A stretch of 64,000 bases of DNA from Sphaerothrix epifaneia (GTDB lineage Bacteria > Cyanobacteriota > Cyanobacteriia > Phormidesmidales > Phormidesmidaceae), in NCBI RefSeq assembly GCF_042788235.1, contig NZ_JBHZOL010000066.1:62001-126000 (forward strand). The letters run 5' to 3'. Positions 44,101 to 52,177 of the stretch are shown here, in pieces. Below the pieces are notes generated by a model. It was not told the origin of the DNA and did no database searches. It saw only the letters and a program-made list of their open reading frames with translations. Each line of letters begins with the position of its first letter. Positions within the stretch are counted from its first letter, which is position 1. The position numbers and the translations under genes were made by a program.

Positions 44101-45600
44101 CGGCGACAGGATGAAGAGAAAATTATGGGCTTTGTCAATGCCTTCGTCGATCTTATCTTGGTAATCAACTGCTAAAGGAATATCGTTTTGGTCAAACCAA
44201 ATGCGAAATCCCATAGCCGTTAAACGATCTCGTAGCTCGATGGCGAACGCTTTGCTATCAGCCCGTCCATAGGAGATGAAGGCGTCAAAATACTGATTCA
44301 TCTCCTGGCTAGCGAGAATATAAGCCCGATGTAAGTCAGTCGGTGGCTGCGGCTTGTCGGTTCGCTGACTTTGAGCTAGCCAATCGGCGGCGATCGCAAA
44401 TTCCCCCCCTCGCAGCACCAGGGTCTTAGCTCGATCCTGACGCTCCCAAGCCAACGCTTTGAGCAACAACCGTTTGTGCTGAGCGTAGTAAAGCGCCTCA
44501 GCCTCAAGCGCTTGAATTAGCTGATCACAGGCGATCGCAAACGCCTCTGGCTGCTGAAACTGAGTAAAGTCAATAAACTGTAGGGTGTTTAATTCGGCTG
44601 GCACCTGCGACAAATCAGTTTCTCGTACCAGTAGGGGAATCAGGCGTTTGTGATAAGTGCGGGCATAGGCTAGTTCTTGCTGGCAGTAGGTAGATTTCAG
44701 GGAGGCTGGCGAGAGCAGATAAATGACGTTATCGGCTTTTTCGATACCTCGACAAATGGCTTTTTGAAAATCTTCAGCGGTTTTGATGTCGGCTTTGTCA
44801 ATCCAAACGGTAAGTCCTGCCCGCAGTAGTGCTTTGCGCACTTGTTCTGCGATCGCCCGATCGGCTTCTCCGTAAGAGAGAAACACCTGAGTCATGCCAT
44901 CATTGGCAAACTTTAAACTTTCCGTAATGAGTTCACAGTGCAAATCAGTTGGTATGCAAGAGGACTGCGCTTGCAAGCACCTTTGCAACCAGTCTTCAGC
45001 CGACTGGAGTGTGTCTGCTGGTAGCAGATACGCCTGAGCATACTGTTGCCGCTGCCAGGTCAAAGCCCTGTCTAGCCAAGTGGTATGCTGCCGCACATCC
45101 GGCTGATGACGCTGTATTTGCTCAAGCAGAGCTGCAAAAGCTGGCTCAAAATCATCTAGGCCATCGCGGCAGTTGATCCAGTTGAGCTGACTTAGCCCAA
45201 TCGGCAACTGCGAGTAGCCCAAATCTGGCGCTTTGTTAGGCGTTATTGGCCAGCCAGGGGATGGCCGCTGAGGATGGCGTTGAGGCTCGTCAGCCGCAAT
45301 CAGTGACTCAGGTTCAATATGCAGCAGCGGCAGCAAGCGTTTGTGATGTTGTCGGGCGAGGTCAAGCGCTTGCAAACAATCAGCAGCCTTCAACGCCTCA
45401 GGCGAGATGACAAAGATTATGTTGTCAGCCGTTACAATGTCACCCTCTATTTGCCGAGCTGTCTTGGTGCTAGAAGCATAGTCCGCAAAATCTCTTCCCA
45501 CCGCTAGCCCCGCCCTTACCAAGCGATCGCTTAACTTATAGACAAACGGCTGGCTATCAACGCAACTATAGACAATAAAGGCGTCTTGAAACGGATTCAT
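41101..45600 (-). CDS. Five-TIR-domain protein with C-terminal membrane CHASE2 sensor
   Basis: A 1499-residue protein built from five units of TIR-like domain plus helical linker: TIR at about 1-150, 236-350, 437-590, 667-800 and 888-1010. Linkers follow each (for example HTRLLVKAREW, SFLLRGKDL, then PTALQQAYLHAS near 1022-1077). A membrane helix (~1090-1110), a CHASE2 extracytoplasmic domain (~1115-1410) and three C-terminal helices close it. The conserved TIR Glu after the Cys is present in units 2-4 (Glu309, Glu511, Glu758) and missing in units 1 and 5 (Ala78, Gln959). Cytoplasmic TIRs would be controlled by CHASE2. The role may be signalling or defence; it is unproven. Confidence 0.88.
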   Translation of the reverse strand: MNPFQDAFIVYSCVDSQPFVYKLSDRLVRAGLAVGRDFADYASSTKTARQIEGDIVTADNIIFVISPEALKAADCLQALDLARQHHKRLLPLLHIEPESLIAADEPQRHPQRPSPGWPITPNKAPDLGYSQLPIGLSQLNWINCRDGLDDFEPAFAALLEQIQRHQPDVRQHTTWLDRALTWQRQQYAQAYLLPADTLQSAEDWLQRCLQAQSSCIPTDLHCELITESLKFANDGMTQVFLSYGEADRAIAEQVRKALLRAGLTVWIDKADIKTAEDFQKAICRGIEKADNVIYLLSPASLKSTYCQQELAYARTYHKRLIPLLVRETDLSQVPAELNTLQFIDFTQFQQPEAFAIACDQLIQALEAEALYYAQHKRLLLKALAWERQDRAKTLVLRGGEFAIAADWLAQSQRTDKPQPPTDLHRAYILASQEMNQYFDAFISYGRADSKAFAIELRDRLTAMGFRIWFDQNDIPLAVDYQDKIDEGIDKAHNFLFILSPHSVNSPYCAKEVSLALKRHKRIIPIVHVEQISKATWQQRHPGGSELAWVNYQANGLHSIFANMPPEIGKINWLYFRQEDDFEAALTDLIRLFHHDENYVQQHTDLLAKALIWERHQYQSQYLLVGEDCKAAQEWLGRRLQNKLLPCLPTDLHCEFVTASTKHAENSMAQVFLSYAETVVEAEASEAGDRSQWFSPADGASHKIYRSLIRAGFTVWNRRLDVVSGENLKTAVFRGIAEADNFVFLLSSLALRSPQCQQELRYALELNKRIIPVLARRLESAALPEALTHLQVIDLTDNQVEADYLEDENQLLKTLQQEADYHRTHKLLLVQAQKWQRQKQNPSVLLRGQDLQHYAAWLKLAKSRDRYRPTPLQIDFVTASRQQPPDLTIDVFIAYSPIDADFVRRLNDTLQVQGKSTYSERVAKTDGDTQQNWQLAVENAENFLFVLSPSSVRSADCLEQLHYAQSLNKRLIPIGYRSVFRTNLPATLKSLAQIDFQPQGRDFLTSFGELYRTLESEPEHVKTHTRLLVKAREWDQASRDDSFLLRGKDLAAALLWQQQAIGKFPQPTALQQAYLHASQELPFRKIKGRSLVMASLAATAVVLLARFVSLFQMAELAAYDHLLRQRPSEPQDDRFLLVEVDEESGSWLRSRLIEGTYQPSIGTIPDQALNDALARLSAYEPRLIGLDFYRDFPAAAVVAERLQQTDNLIGLCKLSTDTEAGVPQIDIPSIQTGFNDFVDNISIQFVRRQLLMHPLDAALCPTQTAFSLLLAQRYLAAENIPVTAEQINHPDGTYRYLPLRLGEITVPQLRFAAGPYYLDPAALNGYQTLLNFRTYQGELDQFAPKITLERLLTEPSEKVLDQMIRDRIVIIGYTDKTDRNADTWDTPYGEDVPGAVMQAQMASQLISAALDGRPLIRWWPFWGEVLWIGGWSAVGGAIFWQLVRPWRLALTSAGALVVLYGVCLGFLLGATVWVSLVPPAAAFGLSGLSVALLNARLRRI

Positions 45601-45677
45601 GGACTTTCAGGAAGCAGCTATGCTCAAACTATATCAACCCTAATTGGGGATAAAGCAAACCGGATGACGTCTTCAAA

Positions 45678-47219
45678 ATGATTCAAATAGCAGATGTAGT
45701 CGTCATTGGCAGCGGCATGGGGGGGCTGTGCTGTGCGGCGCTGCTGGCTGACGCTGGCTTCAAGGTCATCGTTTGTGAAAGCCACACCTTACCCGGTGGG
45801 GCAGCTCACGGATTTGAGTACCGAGGGTTTCAGTTTGATTCGGGGCCTTCTCTTTACTCTGGCCTTTCCTACAGTCCTTCGTCCAATCCGCTACGGCAAG
45901 TTTTCGATGCCTTGGCGATAGACATAGACTGGGCAACCTATCAAACCTGGGGCTGTTGGCTACCGGAAGGTCACTTTGAAACAGCCGTGGGAGCCGATCA
46001 ATTTTGCCAGGTGCTACAAAAATTACGCGGCGATCGCGCTGTAGCTGAATGGCGATCGCTGCAACAACTGATGGCTCCTTATAGCGAAGCTGCCGTAGCG
46101 CTCCCCCCTGCGGCTATTCGCTACGACTGGGGCGCACTATTGACCATCGGGCGCTTTGCGCCAGCTCTGCTGCGCCACGGGTCTAAAGCGCTTAAACTTA
46201 CTGGCGCATTTGCCCCGCTGATGAACTCGGTTATTAGCGATCCATTTTTACGCAACTGGCTGAACTTGCTCTGCTTTTTGCTGTCAGGCTTGTCGGCTGA
46301 GGCAACGAGTGCCGCCGAAATGGCCTTTATGTTTGCTGATTGGTATCGCCCCAACGTGCAGTTAGAGTATCCTATCGGCGGCAGTGCTGCCCTGGTGCAA
46401 GCGCTGGTTACCGCCCTCAAGCGCAGGGGGGGTGAGCTACATTTAGGGGCACACGTCGAGCAAATTCAGGTGAAGGGCGATCGCGCTGTTGGGGTAAAGC
46501 TGCGGCAAGGCGAGGTTATTCAAGCGCGTCGAGCTGTCGTATCGAATGCATCGAGCTGGGATACGCTCAAGCTTTTGCCACCGGGGGCTGTTTCCAAACC
46601 GTATGTCGCCCAGCAGCAAGCCACGCCTACCTGCAACAGCTTTATGCACTTACACCTTGGGATTGAGGGAAAAGATTTGCCGCCGGATTTACCCTGCCAT
46701 CACATTGTGGTGAACGATTGGGCAAAAGGAGTAGAAGCCAGTCAGAATGTAGTTTTGATCTCAATGCCTTCGCAGCTAGATGCCAGTCTCGCTCCGGCAG
46801 GCAAGCAGGTCATTCATGTCTACACACCAGCCAACGAACCTTACGATCTTTGGCAGGGGCTAGCCCGCAACAGTCTGGCGTATCAACAGCAAAAGCAGGC
46901 TCGTTCAGCTGTTATGTGGCAAGCCTTAAAACGAGTGATTCCCGATATTGGCGATCGCTGTGAAGTCACCCTTGTCGGCACCCCGCTCACACACGAACGG
47001 TTTTTGCGCCGTCACCGGGGCACCTACGGGCCTGCAATTCGGGCTGGATCAGGACTATTTCCAGGCGCAAAAACGCCTTTAGCAGGGCTACTGTGCTGTG
47101 GAGATTCGACCTTTCCTGGCATTGGCTTACCTGCTGTAGCCGCAAGTGGGATGATAGCCGCAAACAGCCTGATACCAGTGCCTGTTCACCTCAAAAGGCT
47201 GCAGCGGATCGGGCTATAG
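45678..47219 (+). CDS. FAD-dependent carotenoid isomerase/desaturase-like oxidoreductase
   Basis: Flavoprotein of 513 residues with an N-terminal dinucleotide fold (VVVIGSGMGGLCCAALLADA), the ribose/diphosphate-contact region ESHTLPGGAAHGFEYRGF and FDSGPSLYSGL, and a C-terminal FAD motif with CCGDSTFPGIGLPAVAASG. This layout is shared by phytoene desaturase CrtI, carotene isomerase CrtH and plant retinol-saturase-like enzymes. It is closer to the CrtISO/RetSat group by the start and length, but the substrate is not set. It is divergent from the TIR-CHASE2 gene. Confidence 0.87.
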   Translation: MIQIADVVVIGSGMGGLCCAALLADAGFKVIVCESHTLPGGAAHGFEYRGFQFDSGPSLYSGLSYSPSSNPLRQVFDALAIDIDWATYQTWGCWLPEGHFETAVGADQFCQVLQKLRGDRAVAEWRSLQQLMAPYSEAAVALPPAAIRYDWGALLTIGRFAPALLRHGSKALKLTGAFAPLMNSVISDPFLRNWLNLLCFLLSGLSAEATSAAEMAFMFADWYRPNVQLEYPIGGSAALVQALVTALKRRGGELHLGAHVEQIQVKGDRAVGVKLRQGEVIQARRAVVSNASSWDTLKLLPPGAVSKPYVAQQQATPTCNSFMHLHLGIEGKDLPPDLPCHHIVVNDWAKGVEASQNVVLISMPSQLDASLAPAGKQVIHVYTPANEPYDLWQGLARNSLAYQQQKQARSAVMWQALKRVIPDIGDRCEVTLVGTPLTHERFLRRHRGTYGPAIRAGSGLFPGAKTPLAGLLCCGDSTFPGIGLPAVAASGMIAANSLIPVPVHLKRLQRIGL

Positions 47220-47334
47220 GTAACCGCTGCTCTCCCTTCGCGGGCTAAGCCACAACAATTACAAATTCTAAAAGCGATCGCTGAAGTGCTCTGCTTTACA
47301 GTTCTCTCGCCCCCCGCCACAGAAAATAAAAGAC

Positions 47335-47437
47335 TATAGCTGTCGCCACCAGCGTTGAGACCCCCCAATAGCTACCAGTCCCTAACAAAAAAGCTTTCCT
47401 TCTGCCCTCAGCTCTCAGCCTTCTGCCTTTGGCTATA
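47335..47437 (+). repeat. Intergenic repeat, copy A
   Basis: A ~103-base element starting TATAGCTGTCGCCACCAGCG and ending CTTTGGCTATA, so its ends form an imperfect TATAGC/GCTATA inverted repeat. It contains AAGCTTTCCTTCTGCCCT. It is the best-preserved full-length copy. Confidence 0.75.
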
Positions 47438-47507
47438 ACCTTAATCTAGCGACTCATCCGCGATCGCCCTTAACCAACCATTGCTCGTTTTACCCGTTAT
47501 TAAACAC

Positions 47508-49196
47508 ATGACACCACAAATTATTGTCTGTGGTTTAGGTCGAACCGGATACCGCATCTTTTTACTTCTCAAGCAGCAGGGTGCTCAGGTTGTCGGCATT
47601 CACTATCATCCCCTCATCCCCGAAGACAGCAGTGTTGTCGTTGGCGATATGCGGGCTGCTACCACCTTGATTGCCGCAGGCATTCGCGAAGCCCATACCC
47701 TTTTGCTTGCCAACTCTGACGATGCGCTGAATCTAGCCATTTTGACCCAAGCACGGCTGCTAAATCCCCGCATTCGCATTATCAATCGCCTATTTAATTC
47801 CAGTTTGGGCGATCGCCTCGATAGCACCTTGCCCCATCACGTCAGCATGAGCGTGGCTTCGTTAGCAGCTCCGCTATTTGCCTTTGCTGCCTTGGGCAAT
47901 CGTGCCATTGGTCAAATTCGGCTGATGGATCGAACCTGGCCCATTCACGAAGAATATATCGACGAAGACCACCCCTGGAATGGACGGCAAATGCGAGAAC
48001 TGTGGGAAAACCGCTCTCGAATGCTGATTTATTACCTACCCAAAAACCAGGCAATTGATCTGGTGTCTGCTGTTGTCCAAAATAAAGCTTTGCAAACGGG
48101 CGATCGCCTGATTGTTGCCACTAAACCAAGCTTGCGCAAAAATCGAATTAACTTCATGCAGCGCCTAGAGCGCTTTTTCATCAGTTTTAGTCACTTTCGG
48201 CGGCAAAGTCGGGTGACCCTACTGGTCTTACTGACTTTGCTCACCACCATTTTTGTGGCCACGCTGACCTATATCAGCGTCAATTTCAACACCTCATTTG
48301 TGGATGCTCTTTACTTCTCCGTCGGCATGATTACAGGCGCAGGCGGGTTAGAAGAAGTTGCCGAAACCTCTTCGGGGTTAATTAAAGTCTTTACTGCTTC
48401 TATGATGCTGGTTGGCGCAGGCGTCATTGGCATTTGCTATGCCTTGCTAAATGACTATGTGCTGGGCGCTCGCTTTCAACAGGTGCTCAACGCCGCTCGT
48501 TTACCGCAAAGGCACCATTACGTGGTTTGTGGCTTGGGGGGGGTCGGCTTTCAAATTGTCACCCAACTTCGATCGCTACACCAAGATGTGGTTGTTTTAG
48601 AGCGAGATCCCAACAACCGTTTTATTAATGCAGCGCGATCGCTGAAAATTCCAGTCGTCATGGGCGATGCTAGTGTCGCTGCGACATTGTCAATCGTAAA
48701 TGTGCAGCAGGCCGCAGCGCTGCTGGCCGTTACCAGCGACGACACTATCAACCTCGAAATTGCTTTAACGGCCAAAAGTTTAGCTCCTCATATCGCTGTT
48801 GTGGTACGCAACCAAGATGCTGAATTTGCCCAGCAGGTGCAGCAGGTGTTTGAGTTTGAGCGCGTCATGAGTCCTACCGATCTGGCTGCACCCGCCTTTG
48901 CCGCCGCCGCTTTAGGCGGGCGTATTTTAGGTAATGGCATGACGGCCAATAGCCTATGGGTGGCGATCGCCACCTTGATTACGGCTGGACATCCTTTTTG
49001 CGGCAAGTCGATTCGAGAAGCCGCCGCCACAGCAGATTTTGTGCCTCTCTATGTTGAGTCTCGTCAGGCCACCGTGCATGGATTGAGCCTGTTGGAACAC
49101 AACCTAGACGAAAACGATGTGCTGTACCTGACCATGCCAGCCAACCGGATAGAGCAGCTTTGGCGTACTTCACTTCTCTCTTTGATGGCAAGCTGA
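47508..49196 (+). CDS. RCK-channel-RCK protein (TrkA-N/ion channel)
   Basis: A membrane protein of 562 residues from the ATG at 47508 (a TTG at 47481 would add nine). Two NAD-binding RCK/TrkA-N domains (IIVCGLGRTGYRI at the start, and YVVCGLGGVGFQI near 337) flank a two-helix pore (~235-256 and ~293-316). The pore loop reads SVGMITGAGGLEE instead of TVGYGD, so selectivity for K+ is not assured. RCK domains gate such channels by nucleotide or redox state. No partner gene is adjacent. Confidence 0.85.
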   Translation: MTPQIIVCGLGRTGYRIFLLLKQQGAQVVGIHYHPLIPEDSSVVVGDMRAATTLIAAGIREAHTLLLANSDDALNLAILTQARLLNPRIRIINRLFNSSLGDRLDSTLPHHVSMSVASLAAPLFAFAALGNRAIGQIRLMDRTWPIHEEYIDEDHPWNGRQMRELWENRSRMLIYYLPKNQAIDLVSAVVQNKALQTGDRLIVATKPSLRKNRINFMQRLERFFISFSHFRRQSRVTLLVLLTLLTTIFVATLTYISVNFNTSFVDALYFSVGMITGAGGLEEVAETSSGLIKVFTASMMLVGAGVIGICYALLNDYVLGARFQQVLNAARLPQRHHYVVCGLGGVGFQIVTQLRSLHQDVVVLERDPNNRFINAARSLKIPVVMGDASVAATLSIVNVQQAAALLAVTSDDTINLEIALTAKSLAPHIAVVVRNQDAEFAQQVQQVFEFERVMSPTDLAAPAFAAAALGGRILGNGMTANSLWVAIATLITAGHPFCGKSIREAAATADFVPLYVESRQATVHGLSLLEHNLDENDVLYLTMPANRIEQLWRTSLLSLMAS

Positions 49197-49632
49197 AAGG
49201 TGATAGGCGTCACAACCGAAACATCCTCACATCACGGTGGCTAACGACCTTAATCAACAGTTTCTCAACTCACAATCACCCTATCAGTCGTGAGCTATCA
49301 CACAGCCATTAGCGGAGATTTGTTAGCTTAAAACTATCCCTTCATTGAGCTTTTTGAGAAGCTAAAATCCAATGAAATCTAACAACACTGTAGTGCAAAT
49401 TTTTGTAGAATCGGGTCTTTCAGTTGCTGGTTTTTTGTTTCTGGTCATCGTTTTGCTGTAGAGCTTACTGTCTAAAGCTCAGCCTGCTCTGGTTTGTCTA
49501 GCCTTTGACCAATTTCTAAAGCGGCATAGGCGATCGCCCACTGACTGCTGATAAAAGGCAGCCTATAAACGGTATTGCCACTGACCGTTCTTGTCGCTAA
49601 GGGCTAAATTCAAACAAGGTTGTAGGTATTTA
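49197..49632. other. Spacer with a 29-codon candidate gene
   Basis: A 436-base spacer between the channel gene and the phosphatidyltransferase gene. It holds the small frame at 49372-49461. No other feature is seen. Confidence 0.4.
49372..49461 (+). CDS. Candidate 29-residue membrane peptide
   Basis: ATG at 49372 to TAG at 49461 codes MKSNNTVVQIFVES, then GLSVAGFLFLVIVLL: a short polar head and one hydrophobic helix. A GAGAAG lies upstream of the ATG. The shape recalls single-helix photosystem, b6f or NDH-1 subunits, but it does not match PetL, PetM, PetN, PsbM or PsaM as I know them. It is a candidate only. Confidence 0.4.
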   Translation: MKSNNTVVQIFVESGLSVAGFLFLVIVLL

Positions 49633-50256
49633 ATGCAGGCTTTTTTGCAAACAGTGAAAACAGTTTCGGCTGTCAAAAACTTGCCAGCTTTTCTAGTGGT
49701 TTTTCGTTTTTTGGCTGCTTTTGTTTTATTACAAATGGCCTGGGATAGACAAATTGATAGCAGTTTCACCATTCTTTTTGTCTTGGCAGTCATTTCTGAC
49801 ATTGTTGATGGCATGATTGCCCGTCGCTGGTCGGGGGTTACGGCTGGGCTGAGAGAAGCCGACAGTCGCGCTGATTTGTGTCTTTATATCTGTATTGCTA
49901 TTAGCCTATGGCGTCTATACCCGTTAGTCTGGACGGCCTTTTCTTGGCCCTTAACGGCTTTGATGGCCTGCCAAGGGTTGCACTGGTTGGCTAGCTTGCT
50001 GAAATATGGCCGTTTAGCTAGCTATCATAGTTACTCGGCCAAATTTTGGGGGCTAACGCTTGCGATCGCCACGGTTGCCCTATTTGGGTTTGGCTATGCA
50101 GGCTGGACGCTTTGGTTAGCCTTGATCACAGGTATCTTGCACAACCTGGAAGAAATTACAATGACGCTCGTTTTGCCGCGGTGGCACTATGACGTAGTCA
50201 GCTTGCAAAAAGCCTGGCAGCTACGAAAACTACAAACCACCTCAGCCTCACATTAA
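49633..50256 (+). CDS. CDP-alcohol phosphatidyltransferase family protein
   Basis: Membrane enzyme of 207 residues that transfers a phosphatidyl-type group from CDP to an alcohol. The family motif is at DIVDGMIARRW and DSRAD: the two aspartate pairs are kept, though the middle Gly is one place off (AR-x7-G-x4-D instead of AR-x8-G-x3-D). About six helices follow. The ATG at 49633 is chosen over a TTG at 49591. Its stop overlaps mdh by nine bases (convergent). Phosphatidylglycerophosphate synthase is one possible role. Confidence 0.8.
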   Translation: MQAFLQTVKTVSAVKNLPAFLVVFRFLAAFVLLQMAWDRQIDSSFTILFVLAVISDIVDGMIARRWSGVTAGLREADSRADLCLYICIAISLWRLYPLVWTAFSWPLTALMACQGLHWLASLLKYGRLASYHSYSAKFWGLTLAIATVALFGFGYAGWTLWLALITGILHNLEEITMTLVLPRWHYDVVSLQKAWQLRKLQTTSASH

Positions 50257-51204
50257 CTGTTGTAAAACTTGCTCAGTGCGCACTTTTACAAAATCACCTG
50301 AACGCTGTAACAAGTCATGTTCTGCATCCGTTAGCCGCAGTTCTAAAATTTCTTCAACTCCTGGCCAGCCTACACGACAGGGAACACCCAGGTACAAATC
50401 TTGTAATCCATACTGTCCTTCTAAATAAGCCGAAGCAGGCAAAATACGAGACTGATTGAGCAAAATTGCTTCTACCATTTTATAAATAGCGGCAGAAGGG
50501 GCTGAGTAAGCCCCACCCCGCTGCAGCAGGCCGACAATTTCAGCGCCGCCATGACGCGTGCGATCGCACAGTCGCTCTACAGTTGCCTGATCCAGCAATT
50601 CTGGAATTGGAATACCACACACAGTCGAGTACTGAGGCAGCGGTACCATCAAGTCGCCATGACCCCCCAGCACCATAGCCGACACATCCTGCGGCGGTAC
50701 CTTCAGCTCCAGCGAGATAAAAGTTTGAAATCGAGCAGAATCGAGTACCCCAGCCATGCCCATCACCTGCTGCGAGGGCAATCCAGTCGCTTTCCACACC
50801 AGATAAACCATCACATCCAGCGGATTGGTCACGACAACAAAGCGAGCCTGGGGCGAATAGGCGATCGCTTGCCGAGCCACTTCTAAAACAATTTTGCCAT
50901 TGACCTGTAACAAATCATCGCGGCTCATACCTGGCTTGCGGGGTAAACCAGCCGTAATCACAACGATGTCTGAATCAGCAGTATCAGCATAGTCATTGGT
51001 ACCGATAATCTGGCGGTGGTGCCCCACTAAGCCACTCGCTTCTAGCAAGTCTAAAGCCAATCCTTGGGGACGTCCTTCTACTACATCTAACAGCACCACG
51101 TCCGCTAGATTTTTTTCGGCAATGCGCTGAGCCAGGGTACTGCCCACATTGCCCGCACCGACAATAGCAACCCGGCGAGATCGATAAGCTGAAGCCAAAT
51201 CCAT
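50248..51204 (-). CDS. mdh: Malate dehydrogenase (LDH-like type)
   Basis: NAD-dependent enzyme of 318 residues that interconverts malate and oxaloacetate. The dinucleotide motif is VAIVGAGNVGSTLAQ and the active-site His is in LGGHGDLMVP. The specificity loop reads GLPRKPGMSRDDLL, with Arg at the position that selects malate over lactate. The Asp/Arg pair sits in GVLDSARFQTF. Its start is ATG 51204. Confidence 0.94.
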   Translation of the reverse strand: MDLASAYRSRRVAIVGAGNVGSTLAQRIAEKNLADVVLLDVVEGRPQGLALDLLEASGLVGHHRQIIGTNDYADTADSDIVVITAGLPRKPGMSRDDLLQVNGKIVLEVARQAIAYSPQARFVVVTNPLDVMVYLVWKATGLPSQQVMGMAGVLDSARFQTFISLELKVPPQDVSAMVLGGHGDLMVPLPQYSTVCGIPIPELLDQATVERLCDRTRHGGAEIVGLLQRGGAYSAPSAAIYKMVEAILLNQSRILPASAYLEGQYGLQDLYLGVPCRVGWPGVEEILELRLTDAEHDLLQRSGDFVKVRTEQVLQQLM

Positions 51205-51567
51205 TGAGCTAAACCCCCTTGATGTAGCGGCAAATTAGCTGGGGTACTTTGATCTTAAAAGCTGAAGAGAACCCTTGTCAGGGCGATCGCCTTTTCTTAA
51301 CACAGCTACCCAGCTTTGCCCGGACAAAGCTGGCAAAACAGAACCTTTTAGCGGCTGATAGCTAGCTAAGTTCAAAGCAGAACGCCAATCAAAAGATTTT
51401 TGGCAGCCGTTTACAGCCATTTAAGACGTTCAGCCCAAGTAGCTACAGCCGCCTGCCGCCTGAGCCTACCCACTTTCAACCTCAGGCGCTACCTAGCAGA
51501 GAACCTAGTCAGGCTGACTTTTGACGCTAGTCCTGAAAAAGCCCACCCTTTTCAGAAATCTAAGGCT
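51205..51567. other. Spacer upstream of mdh
   Basis: A 363-base spacer. A nine-base stem (CCAGCTTTG at 51310-51318, CAAAGCTGG at 51325-51333) with a CCCGGA loop sits 106 bases before mdh and could be a leader structure. Open frames in the region (51235-51420) do not look like proteins. Confidence 0.35.
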
Positions 51568-51789
51568 TTATTCAAACGCTTCCAGCTGATCAAGACGTAG
51601 CCAAATATTCGGCGTCGGCGTATAGCCAAACATGACAAGGGCATACTCGCCTCGCGTATCTAAAATTTCGCCCTTGGTTTCAAACAAATAAGGCGGAAAG
51701 CGATCATCACTTGCCTGGGCTTCGAGGCTGTTCTCTAACTTTTCACGCACGGCTCGAACAATACTGCCTTTCTTCAACTTACCAGCCAT
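51568..51789 (-). CDS. ndhO: NAD(P)H-quinone oxidoreductase subunit O
   Basis: Small peripheral subunit of the cyanobacterial/plastid NDH-1 complex, which runs cyclic electron flow and respiration on thylakoids. It has 73 residues. The sequence GKLKKGSIVRAVREKLENSL, then FPPYLFETKGEI and GYTPTPNIWLRLDQLE, is diagnostic. NdhO is specific to oxygenic phototrophs, supporting the assignment of the window. Confidence 0.95.
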   Translation of the reverse strand: MAGKLKKGSIVRAVREKLENSLEAQASDDRFPPYLFETKGEILDTRGEYALVMFGYTPTPNIWLRLDQLEAFE

Positions 51790-52177
51790 AGCTTTCTCGT
51801 AGGTTCACCTTTAGCATTGTAAGCTGTTGGTTTGCCTCAGGAGTAGCGAGGTCAGGATTTCCATCAATTTGAAGGTAAAAGTGCTGCCCCGCGCTAGTGG
51901 CTGTAGAATTGTCAATCACCCCCGATTCAGCTCAGGCAACTTGAATAAAATTGGCTACAGCTTTTCCTAGAAGTCGTCAGCACACAATCATGGCCCAAGC
52001 ACCTAATCCACAAACCGATAGCCGGGTATTACTCAAAGCAGGCATAGATTAACCATAAACCGGGTTTGTGAGGTGGCTGTAGCCATCAGCGTTGAGACAC
52101 TCAAATAGCTACAAGCCCCGGACAGCAAGCCTTCCTTTTGCCCCCAACTCTACCTGCTGCCTTTAGCTATCAAGACC
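51790..52177. other. Spacer holding repeat copy B
   Basis: A 388-base spacer between ndhO and pdeM (divergent). The right-hand 98 bases are intergenic repeat copy B. I see no gene. Confidence 0.4.
52073..52170 (+). repeat. Intergenic repeat, copy B
   Basis: A ~98-base element beginning GTGGCTGTAGCCATCAGCG, with TTGAGACACTCAAATAGCT, CCTTCCTTTTGCCCCCAACT and ending GCCTTTAGCTAT. It aligns with the copies at 38326, 47335 and 53384. It ends only seven bases before pdeM. Confidence 0.7.

Noticed and set aside
51235..51420. 61-residue minus-strand frame ahead of mdh
   Set aside because: It has no ribosome site and covers the hairpin at 51310; it looks like leader sequence, not a protein.
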